13,798 bases of DNA from Candidatus Bathyarchaeota archaeon (GTDB lineage: Archaea > Thermoproteota > Bathyarchaeia > TCS64), in NCBI GenBank assembly GCA_018396515.1, contig JAGTQJ010000020.1:1-13798 (forward strand). Reading direction: 5' to 3'. The notes beneath the pieces are model-generated. The model worked only from the letters and a program-made list of their open reading frames with translations, ran no database searches and was not told the DNA's origin. This document shows, one piece after another, positions 1-6,038 of the stretch (its first letter is position 1; the number at the start of each line of letters is the position of its first letter). The position numbers were made by a program, and so were the translations under genes.

Positions 1-74
1 AGCTTAATCTCCAACCCCAAGTCTTTCGAAATATTGTTTAAAACTTTGAGCCGCTTCCGAAGCCCAAATCGTTT

Positions 75-91
75 AGAAAAACCTGAAAAAT
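75..91 (-). terminator. Candidate oligo-T terminator after the S-component gene
   Basis: Read on the minus strand, two T-tracts of five lie about 55-70 nt past the stop codon of the membrane protein at 147-668. Short T-runs are the usual intrinsic termination signal in archaea. No hairpin is evident. The rest of 1-146 shows no gene. Confidence 0.35.
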
Positions 92-146
92 CACTAAATC
101 TTCACCTAAATTTAAGGTTCTCCGGAGAGGTTTGGTTTTGGGATCT

Positions 147-668
147 CTAGGTCTTTGATGTTCCTGGGAGCCTCAGGTTTTTTATTAAGGGTAGAGCCGA
201 TCTCAGTATTATGATCGAGATTATGGAGTCTATTATGTGGTGGATGGCCCCTCCCACCATGTTTATTAGGCCTCCCCATGGGGGTATTCCGAAGGGGATG
301 ACCACCAGCCCCTCGGGGATGGAGTGGAGGGGGAGGGCTATCAGGAATAGGGCCTTGGGGTAGGAGACCCCCCTCTTCACCGCGAAGGCTGCTGTGACCC
401 CGAACAGGATGTGGGTCGCGGCCCTCGCCGCCACGACCGGGCCCAGCGTCAGTAGGAATCCGATGGTTGAGGCGAACCCCACTAGGGCTGCCACGGATGG
501 CCCGGCGACTATGGAGAGCATCACGGGGACGTGGGAGGCTAGGGTGGCTGAGTACCCTATCTCCGGTATGACGAACTGTAGGGTTCCCCTGAAGAGGAGG
601 GGGATGGCGAGGGCGAGGGCGGTGAAGACCCCTCCGAGGGCTATCTCGACGCTCCTCAATCGGATCAC
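147..668 (-). CDS. Small membrane protein resembling an ECF transporter S component
   Basis: A 173-residue, very hydrophobic protein with about five to six predicted membrane segments (roughly residues 8-28, 38-56, 57-76, 80-97, 104-125 and 130-155). The stretch with SHVPVML near residue 46 and the ARAATHILFG segment near residues 82-90 resemble substrate-binding S components of energy-coupling-factor vitamin transporters, perhaps the niacin-like group; this is recall of family style and the substrate is not determined. Family length is usually 160-200 residues, so it looks complete. No EcfA ATPase or EcfT gene is in the window, which fits group II systems where S components are scattered and share one module. 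The start is GTG at 668. A TATA-like box about 26 nt upstream puts transcription start at or next to this codon, so the mRNA is probably leaderless. Confidence 0.6.
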   Translation of the reverse strand: MIRLRSVEIALGGVFTALALAIPLLFRGTLQFVIPEIGYSATLASHVPVMLSIVAGPSVAALVGFASTIGFLLTLGPVVAARAATHILFGVTAAFAVKRGVSYPKALFLIALPLHSIPEGLVVIPFGIPPWGGLINMVGGAIHHIIDSIISIIILRSALPLIKNLRLPGTSKT

Positions 669-689
669 TTAGCCTCATATGAGGGTTAG

Positions 690-703
690 AGTATATAAAA
701 AAG
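690..703 (-). promoter_or_regulatory. TATA-like box for the S-component gene
   Basis: Read on the minus strand this is a T-rich TTTATATAC-type box centred near 695, about 27 nt before the GTG start at 668. That spacing equals the archaeal TATA-to-start-site distance, so it predicts a leaderless message. Confidence 0.5.
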
Positions 704-780
704 ATTATCAGATGAGGGGATTTATCGTCAACTATGTTAAGTTAAGGCTGATGGAAACCAAAACCCGTTTTCACGGCTCT

Positions 781-806
781 AACCCTCTTTCTGTTGGGAA
801 AGGGTT
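781..806. promoter_or_regulatory. Inverted repeat upstream of the first AbrB gene (candidate operator)
   Basis: AACCCT at 781-786 and AGGGTT at 801-806 form a perfect 6-bp inverted repeat with a 14-nt spacer, 42 nt before the vapB start. AbrB-type antitoxins commonly repress their own operon, so an operator is plausible. The arms are short and chance cannot be excluded. Confidence 0.3.
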
Positions 807-810
807 ATTT

Positions 811-842
811 GTGGGAGGTGGGAACAAATGTGTGGGAGGTGG
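811..842 (+). repeat. Tandem 11-bp repeat with duplicated Shine-Dalgarno upstream of vapB
   Basis: GTGGGAGGTGG occurs at 811-821 and again at 832-842, one 21-nt step apart. Each copy holds a GGGAGGT ribosome-binding sequence. The first is followed by ATG at 828, which opens a 12-codon frame (MCGRWYKWVRWC, ending TGA at 864-866); the second is followed by the GTG at 848 that starts the AbrB protein. The mini-frame therefore overlaps the real start in another frame. Confidence 0.5.
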
Positions 843-847
843 TATAA

Positions 848-1093
848 GTGGGTGAGGTGGTGTTGAGGGTTGATGAGAAGGGGAGAATTCTCATCCCATC
901 GAAAATTAGAAGAAAGCTTAACATCAGGAATCTGGTTAAGATCGTCGTTGGGGAAGGGGAGATAACCCTTAGACCCGTGGAGGATCCCCTGAGTCGGTTT
1001 AAGGGGCTAGTTGTTAAGGGTACGAGAGATGTGGAGAAGGAGATCCGATATCTGAGGAGTGCCGCGGAGAAGGAGCTTGAGAGGGAGGTTTAG
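848..1093 (+). CDS. vapB: AbrB/SpoVT-fold antitoxin (VapB-like)
   Basis: An 81-residue swapped-hairpin AbrB protein. The N-terminal DNA-binding part carries the family hallmark DEKGRILIPSKIRRKL at residues 9-24. The C-terminal half is charged and probably helical (residues 60-81), the part that in this family binds and neutralises the toxin. It is followed after two bases by a PIN-domain gene, the standard antitoxin-toxin order. The GTG start at 848 is preceded by GGGAGGT at 833-839. Its beginning (MGEVVLRVDEKGRI) aligns with that of the second AbrB protein at 8771 (MGERVDMDDKGRI), which supports both starts. The 21-nt repeat and inverted repeat just upstream are candidate sites for autoregulation. 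Role by family knowledge: antitoxin and transcriptional repressor of its operon. Confidence 0.85.
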   Translation: MGEVVLRVDEKGRILIPSKIRRKLNIRNLVKIVVGEGEITLRPVEDPLSRFKGLVVKGTRDVEKEIRYLRSAAEKELEREV

Positions 1094-1095
1094 AG

Positions 1096-1524
1096 CTGGC
1101 CATACTCATCGAAACGGATATCCTAATGGCTTTAATATCCCATGAGGATATACACCATAACGATGCGGTGGGTCTCATAGATGGCCTACATGGAGAAGCC
1201 TGGGCCTCACCATACTCCCTAATGGAGCTCGACCTACTCTTGAAGTCTGGGAAGATCATCGTTAGAGATGTCTTGGCCTTCTACGACGCCTTAGGTGAAC
1301 TCCTCAAATATAGAGAACTTGACATGCATCCCATCAAGCCTGAGTATCACCGTGAAGCCTTCAGGTTGAGGGGAGAGAATAAAACCCTCACATATTTTGA
1401 CAGCCTCCACGCAGCTGTGGCCATAGTCGAAGACCTTGAGTTAGTGAGCTACGATAGTATATACTCAAAAATACAGGGGCTAAAGTATAGCCACCCAAAA
1501 AATTACATCGGAATAAAACATTAA
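1096..1524 (+). CDS. vapC: PIN-domain ribonuclease (VapC-like toxin), probable CTG start
   Basis: A PIN-fold nuclease of 142 residues if started at 1096. The obvious ATG lies at 1126, but the same frame is open upstream and reads AILIETDILMALIS, the canonical first strand of PIN domains with the first catalytic aspartate (D8). An ATG start would remove it. The only initiator-like codon in that stretch is CTG at 1096, two bases after the antitoxin stop and five bases after GGGAGGT (1083-1089), so a coupled CTG start is preferred. Other expected acidic residues are present: E44 (LMELD), D102 (YFDSLHA) and D120 (SYDSIY). Family knowledge: VapC toxins are Mg2+-dependent RNases held off by the cognate antitoxin; the target is unknown here. 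The 151 bp after the stop hold several short T-tracts (1585-1620) that could end the transcript. Confidence 0.82.
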   Translation: MAILIETDILMALISHEDIHHNDAVGLIDGLHGEAWASPYSLMELDLLLKSGKIIVRDVLAFYDALGELLKYRELDMHPIKPEYHREAFRLRGENKTLTYFDSLHAAVAIVEDLELVSYDSIYSKIQGLKYSHPKNYIGIKH

Positions 1525-1675
1525 CATCCCTCCCCATATTAGATTGACGGAGGTGAGGATAAAAATTTAAAATAAGAAGCTGTAGTTTTCAACAAGATCT
1601 TTTCTGCATAATAGGTTTTTAATATATTATTGGGTATATAGTGGTCTAGCTGAAGGGGCAGATCCTGGCTTTTTT

Positions 1676-4009
1676 TCAGGGTAGGCTCAGCCTCTCGGCC
1701 TTCGATGATCCGTCCTGGTTTCTGCTCACCCTTATTATGTTGGCTGCCTCTTCTTCGCCGGCTCCGTGATGGGTTACTAGGAGGACCTGGGGTATCCTCT
1801 TGGAGGCCTCTGATATCTGGCTCATGAGCTGGGGGAGGTTCTCAGAGTCCACCCCGTAGGTGGGCTCGTCTAGGATCAGGAGGTTCCTGTGCCCTAGGAC
1901 GTTGAGGAGGGCTATCCTGAGGGAGAGGGCTATGAGGGTCTGGTGTCCTCCCCCCACCCTCTTGGCTGGTATGTAGTCCTCTAGTCCTGCTGGCTGGACC
2001 TGGGCCTCGTAGGTCTCGGGATCTATCTTGAAGGCTTTGTAGATCCTCTGGTCTGTAAGGGAGTTATATATCCTCAGTGCCTCCCCCGCCACCTCCCTCA
2101 GGGCTCTCCTCCTCCCCTCCTCTATCCCTTCCCCCAGCCTCTCAATCATCTCTGAGGTTGTCCTGGCCCTCTCCAGCCTCCTCTCTATCTCCTCGATTTT
2201 GTCTTCAATATTCTTCCTGTCTTTTTGATGTTTGTCATAATCTTCAACCAATTTTTCCAATCTTTTTTTCTTATCTTTTAGTTCAATCCTTTTTTGTTCA
2301 ATTTCTTCTATTCTTATTGGGAGTTTAGCCACTATCTTCTCCATTATTTCTGGATCTTTAGGGTCTATGGGGAGCATAAGCATTTTCAGGTATCCTGATA
2401 TTTTCTCCGTTAAATCATCTATATTTAATTGTAGTTCCCTCTTCTTATCTTCTAGTTGTTGGACTCTTAAAACCATGTTCTTTAGGTTTTTCAGGTTTTC
2501 TTGGAGCACTGCCATCTCCTTCGACTTATCAAGGTGTGAGGACTCTAACCTTCCCAGGTTCTCGTTTATCTTTGTGAGCGTCTCCCTTAGCTCTTTTTCT
2601 GAGGCCCCTTCGAGGTGGATCTTGAGCTCCGACTGGAGGTTCTGGAGCTGCTTCACCCTCGCGGCCGTCTCGTTCATGTCCCTCCTCAGCTCATCAATCC
2701 TGCCCCTCAGGTCGAGGTCTTCTCTCAAGACCTCCTTGAGCTCCACCTCCAGCTCCCTCTGCCTCTCCCTCTTCTCCTCCACCAGCTGGACTAGGAGTTC
2801 TGGTGTTATCCTCTGCCCGCATATTGGGCATTCTGGAACCCCCTTCAGTAGGAGCTCCTCGTGGTTCCCTATCTCCTCCTCCAGCGCCGACTTCCTCCCA
2901 GATAGCTCATTCCTCCTCTCCTCGATGGTTGCTAGCCTCCCCTCCAGCTCATTTATGGAGTTCATCAGCTCCTCATGCCAAGTCTTCTCCATCCCTATGA
3001 GCTCATCGAGCTCCTCGGGTGTGGAGGCCCCCGACGCCTGGAGGATGTATTGGATCCCTTGGAGGCGCCTCTCTAGGCTCTCCCTCGACCTCCTCATCCT
3101 CTCCACCTCGCCTGCCATCCTCCTCACCTCTATCTCGGTCCTAGCCAGCTTCTCGGAGGCTTCCTCAAGCATCCTCTCTAGGTCTGTTTTGCTTCTGGCC
3201 CTCCATTCATCGAGGATCCTGTCTATTTGGAGCTCTGCCCCCCTCACCTCCTCCATGTATCTTTCTCTTGCCCTCACCGTTTCCAGGAGCATTCTCAGCT
3301 CCGTTGACTCGGCTTTGGAGAGGAGGTTTTCGAGCTTTTCAATCTCGCTCTTCAGGGGGTTTATCTGGTCCTCTAGGGTTTTGAGGTATCCCATCAACCT
3401 TGGGAGCTCCCCCTCCCTGTAGGCTTCGAGTAGGGTTTTTGCATCCCTCCCCTCGTACCTCTCCAGCTCCCTTTTCAGATCTGTGAGCTGGGCCTCCAGC
3501 TCCTTCATCAGGCTTATCCCCAGGATGGAGTCCATTTCCTCCCTCCTGGGCTCAAGGATGCCTGTGAGCTCCCCCTGCCTCACGTAGACGAGGTTCAGGA
3601 ACTTCTTCATGCTGAGGCCGGTCAGCTCGGTTATCCTCCTCCTCAGGTCCTCCTCCCCCTCTAGGTGGACCTCCTCATCGTCGATGGCCAATCTCAGCCT
3701 CTCAGTCCTGAAGCCCTCCTCCTCCCCCCTCCTCAAGGTTCTACCCTCCCTCTCCACCACTATCTGCCTGTTGTCCGGGGTCCTGATGGAGAGCTTCACC
3801 GACATCCTCCTCCCCGAGTCCTGGAGCCTCGAGACCAGGAGCCTCTTCTGGACCCCTGGGACCTCCCCGTATAGGGCTGTCAGTATTGCCTCTAGGATTG
3901 TGGTCTTCCCCGAGGAGTTCCTCCCTGTTATAAGGTTGAGGCCTGGGGAGAAGTCTATCTCCGCCTCCCTATACCCCTCGAAGTCCCTGATCTCGAGCCT
4001 TCTGAGCAT
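1676..4009 (-). CDS. rad50: DNA double-strand-break repair ATPase Rad50, divergent signature motif
   Basis: A 777-residue SMC-like ATPase, partner of the Mre11 nuclease in end processing. Visible parts in order: Walker A GRNSSGKTT (29-37), Q-loop region VYVRQGEL (141-148), a long coiled coil (about 165-390), zinc hook CPIC at 394-397, return coiled coil (about 400-635), signature region (685-690), Walker B LLILDEP (710-716), D-loop GVD (719-721) and switch histidines LVTHH (744-748). Archaeal Rad50 is usually 850-900 residues, so the coiled coils are short. The signature reads VGGGHQ instead of LSGGE, losing both the serine that contacts ATP in trans and the glutamate. The start ATG follows the mre11 stop with no gap, so the two are co-translated. 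Bases about 2200-2480 are clearly AT-rich and lysine-coding, unlike the GC-rich flanks. Confidence 0.95.
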   Translation of the reverse strand: MLRRLEIRDFEGYREAEIDFSPGLNLITGRNSSGKTTILEAILTALYGEVPGVQKRLLVSRLQDSGRRMSVKLSIRTPDNRQIVVEREGRTLRRGEEEGFRTERLRLAIDDEEVHLEGEEDLRRRITELTGLSMKKFLNLVYVRQGELTGILEPRREEMDSILGISLMKELEAQLTDLKRELERYEGRDAKTLLEAYREGELPRLMGYLKTLEDQINPLKSEIEKLENLLSKAESTELRMLLETVRARERYMEEVRGAELQIDRILDEWRARSKTDLERMLEEASEKLARTEIEVRRMAGEVERMRRSRESLERRLQGIQYILQASGASTPEELDELIGMEKTWHEELMNSINELEGRLATIEERRNELSGRKSALEEEIGNHEELLLKGVPECPICGQRITPELLVQLVEEKRERQRELEVELKEVLREDLDLRGRIDELRRDMNETAARVKQLQNLQSELKIHLEGASEKELRETLTKINENLGRLESSHLDKSKEMAVLQENLKNLKNMVLRVQQLEDKKRELQLNIDDLTEKISGYLKMLMLPIDPKDPEIMEKIVAKLPIRIEEIEQKRIELKDKKKRLEKLVEDYDKHQKDRKNIEDKIEEIERRLERARTTSEMIERLGEGIEEGRRRALREVAGEALRIYNSLTDQRIYKAFKIDPETYEAQVQPAGLEDYIPAKRVGGGHQTLIALSLRIALLNVLGHRNLLILDEPTYGVDSENLPQLMSQISEASKRIPQVLLVTHHGAGEEEAANIIRVSRNQDGSSKAERLSLP

Positions 4010-5275
4010 CTATTCTGTCTCCCCCAGTATCCTTTTCCACCTCTTCACATACTCCCTGCGTCTGGACTCTGTGAGGAGGCCTGTCTTTGTGCTCGCCTCC
4101 TCCTCCAGGGTTAATTCGACCTCTTCCACGAGCTCCATGGCCTTGACCCTGGCCTCCTCTCCTAGGGGCTTGAAGAGCTCCATAAGGAGCTCCTCCCTGT
4201 TGAGGGTTCCCCCGAGGATTGGGGTTACACCCTTCTCTTTTAGGCTGTTCTCCAGCTCTACATGGATGAGGAAGGGCTTCTCCATCTTCATCTCCCTGAT
4301 CAGGTTCTCCAACTCCAACTCCAGGTCGTATCTCCCCTCCTCCACGAGGCCCCTTAGGGTCATTCTGAGGATCCCCTTTGCCCCATCTCCCTCCAGCTCC
4401 TTTATGTACTCCCTGATCTGGTTTAGGGCCTTCTCCTTGAACCATCCCCTCGGCCTAGGGGTCTCGCCACCTTCCACGGCGGTGCTCCTCACCCAGTATA
4501 GGGGTGTTATAGGCCTGAACTGGACATCCAAGGTCCTCTCAAGGTTCAGGATGAGGGCCCCGTGGGGGCCTGTGTCTGAGAGGTCTATGGACTCTGTGGC
4601 CCCGGGCGTCAGAACCTTAACCCCTCCCAGGTCTGTGGTTGGGGAGTACTGGTGGTGGTGGCCCGATATGACGAGGTCCGCCCCGAGCCTCCTGATGCTT
4701 TCTAAGCTGACGATCTGGTGGCCTGGAACCCCCGGGGGTATATCCTGGTGCCCCTCTATGAACATGTGGGATATGAAAACCTTGAACTGAGCCCTTGAGG
4801 TCTGCAGGATGTTCCTTATTACCCCCTCGACCTCCCTGATCCTTGGGGATGGGTAGGGGGTGTATCCAAATCCTACGGCCGCGATCAGATCATCCTCATA
4901 TAGCTCCTCCTCCCCTCTCAGGGTTCCATCACCCAGGACCTCAAGGTACTTGGCGAGAGGATGCTTCACATAGTCTAGGGCGCTGTTCTCCGGGGTTCCG
5001 TCGTGGTTCCCCCTTACCATGAGTATCTTCACCTCCCCATCCAGCCCGTCCACGAGCCTCTGGAGCTCATCCTTGACCAGTATGGAGTCTCCCGGGGTCA
5101 TGCTCCTCCTCTCGAAGAGGTCTCCGGCGTGGATCACATAGTCCACATCCTCCCTGATGAAGAGGTCTATGGCCCTGGAGAAGGCGTGTCTGAAGGCCCT
5201 CCTCCTATACTCGGCCACGGTATTCGGCACCGCCCGGCCTATATGGGTGTCACTGAAGACCCCTATCCTAACCAT
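4010..5275 (-). CDS. mre11: DNA double-strand-break repair nuclease Mre11
   Basis: A 421-residue calcineurin-fold phosphoesterase. The metal-binding motifs are all present: FSDTHIG (D9, H11), AGDLF (D52), RGNHD (N90, H91, D92), ISHMF (H170) and SGHHH (H206, H208). The remainder, about 250-421, is the capping domain and the C-terminal Rad50-binding helices. Family role: Mn2+-dependent 3'-5' exonuclease and endonuclease that works with Rad50 on broken DNA ends. It is first in a two-gene operon with rad50. In many thermophilic archaea herA and nurA are neighbours of this pair; neither is in this window. The ATG at 5275 opens directly onto the first catalytic strand, so the start is secure. A TATA-like box about 30 nt upstream predicts a leader of only a few bases. 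Confidence 0.95.
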   Translation of the reverse strand: MVRIGVFSDTHIGRAVPNTVAEYRRRAFRHAFSRAIDLFIREDVDYVIHAGDLFERRSMTPGDSILVKDELQRLVDGLDGEVKILMVRGNHDGTPENSALDYVKHPLAKYLEVLGDGTLRGEEELYEDDLIAAVGFGYTPYPSPRIREVEGVIRNILQTSRAQFKVFISHMFIEGHQDIPPGVPGHQIVSLESIRRLGADLVISGHHHQYSPTTDLGGVKVLTPGATESIDLSDTGPHGALILNLERTLDVQFRPITPLYWVRSTAVEGGETPRPRGWFKEKALNQIREYIKELEGDGAKGILRMTLRGLVEEGRYDLELELENLIREMKMEKPFLIHVELENSLKEKGVTPILGGTLNREELLMELFKPLGEEARVKAMELVEEVELTLEEEASTKTGLLTESRRREYVKRWKRILGETE

Positions 5276-5300
5276 CCCCCATTCACATCTCCCACCCTGC

Positions 5301-5310
5301 CATTATAAGC
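5301..5310 (-). promoter_or_regulatory. TATA-like box of the mre11-rad50 operon
   Basis: On the minus strand GCTTATAATG is centred near 5305, which puts transcription start around 5279, a few bases before the mre11 ATG. Support is by spacing and base content only. Confidence 0.4.
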
Positions 5311-5387
5311 CCGTGAGAAAGTGATCCAACTGGATGAGGAAGCTCCACAGAAAACCTCTAGGGGGAACCCGGTTTAACCTTATCGGC

Positions 5388-5399
5388 CCTTTATAAAGT
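5388..5399 (+). promoter_or_regulatory. TATA-like box of a decayed plus-strand gene
   Basis: The perfect palindrome CTTTATAAAG lies in a GC-rich surround, 45-55 bp before an ATG at 5444 that opens a frame later full of stops. It looks like the surviving promoter of the relic at 5444-5717. Confidence 0.35.
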
Positions 5400-5443
5400 T
5401 GGGCTTTTTCTTCCTACAGGTCCATCAAGATGTTAATGTTTAA

Positions 5444-5717
5444 ATGCAATTCTGTGATCGTCGGGATGAGCTGCTGGTCCTCAATGAGCCTGGCAGGATG
5501 GGAGATGTTGAATGCCTAGCACTTATGCACACCTTCGACTTCGCTGAGTCCGATAGCATATACCACTTGGGGAGGGGGTAAGATCTGTTTGAGGAGAAGT
5601 AGGCGTGAAGTTTGGATTGAAAATAGATCAACAGACTGGTCAATATCTACGAGATCAAGACTTAGGGGATCAGGATAAAGATCATAACAGAGTTTGGGAG
5701 AATGTTTAACCACGATC
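5444..5717 (+). pseudogene. Degraded plus-strand gene, unidentified (ATPase-like N-terminus)
   Basis: From ATG 5444 the frame runs 45 codons to TAA 5579-5581. The first residues (MQFCDRRDELLVL) look like the conserved opening of archaeal Arch_ATPase-family proteins. Past the stop the same frame still reads like protein (DLFEEK, then INRLVNIYEIK, then IRIKIITEFGRMF) but is cut by at least six stops up to about 5665. This pattern suggests a gene decayed in place, or two fused fragments. No Walker motif follows, so the ATPase identity rests on a few residues only. Codon pattern favours the plus strand here; the minus-strand reading is leucine, serine and proline rich and looks like a shadow. Confidence 0.3.
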
Positions 5718-5725
5718 CTCCGCAG

Positions 5726-5947
5726 TCACACTACAATCTCGGAAGCGTGGATCATGTTAAGGGTCACCCCGTAAGGCTCTATGGTTTCAGATACTCCTCG
5801 GCCCTCCTTCAGCTCCTCCTCTACATCCTCAGGGTTCAAGGCACCCTCGTGGAAGCCCAGGATGTGCAGCTTGAAACACCTACAGCATAGTGTTTCAAAA
5901 CCCAGCCCTCCATACATCAAAAATGGGCTATCGTCCCGATGAACCAT
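5726..5947 (-). pseudogene. Unrecognised gene remnant with the LHI-GFHEG motif
   Basis: An open minus-strand frame of about 73 residues (GTG/ATG-type start region near 5947). The middle reads KLHILGFHEGALNPEDVEE and is rich in GAG, AAG and CTG codons like real genes in this window, followed by an acidic helix-like stretch and a hydrophobic tail ending ASEIVV. I do not recognise the family. The ten residues at the motif recur almost exactly (ELHIPGFHDG) in a second minus-strand fragment at 7559-7609, on the other side of the ATPase gene. The nucleotide differences there are mostly at silent positions, so the peptide seems once to have been under selection. Truncated gene, small intact gene or coincidence all remain possible. 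Confidence 0.35.
5845..5871. repeat. 27-bp direct repeat, left copy flanking the ATPase gene
   Basis: Matches 7576-7602 at 23 of 27 positions in the same orientation; the last 12 bases (GGATGTGCAGCT preceded by one variable base) are identical. The two copies bracket about 1.7 kb that contains only the ATPase gene and its control region. Confidence 0.6.
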
Positions 5948-5980
5948 GTATTTATCTGATAAGCTACCTCAAGCTTAATC

Positions 5981-6033
5981 TTTTATAAAGGCTTTGCGAA
6001 TAAGGTCGCAATATATTTATAAATAATTTGCGA
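5981..6033 (+). promoter_or_regulatory. Promoter with three TTGCGA half-sites (candidate operator)
   Basis: Two TATA-like boxes (TTTTATAAAG at 5981-5990; an AT-only stretch with TTTATAAAT at 6011-6026) precede the ATPase. TTGCGA at 5994-5999 and TCGCAA at 6006-6011 form a perfect inverted repeat with a 6-nt spacer, and a third TTGCGA sits at 6028-6033, so the second TATA box is bracketed by half-sites. The first TATA box predicts transcription start near 6012 and a 27-nt leader. A repressor bound here would block RNA polymerase recruitment. Confidence 0.5.
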
Positions 6034-6038
6034 GTAAA

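Noticed and set aside
112..678. 188-residue minus-strand frame overlapping the S-component gene
   Set aside because: It is arginine-, proline- and histidine-rich and in another frame of the same strand as the clearly hydrophobic membrane protein. It has no promoter of its own.
2367..3422. 351-residue plus-strand frame opposite rad50
   Set aside because: It is made of serine, leucine and proline runs, the antisense of a glutamate- and arginine-rich coiled coil. The minus-strand Rad50 explains it fully.
3609..4790. 393-residue plus-strand frame opposite the rad50-mre11 junction
   Set aside because: It is an antisense shadow with no motifs, and it crosses two genuine genes on the other strand.
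5516..5713. Minus-strand frame joined to the LHI-GFHEG remnant by a single TGA
   Set aside because: The joined reading is possible, but this half is leucine-, serine- and proline-rich and looks like the shadow of plus-strand coding text, so it was not added to the remnant.
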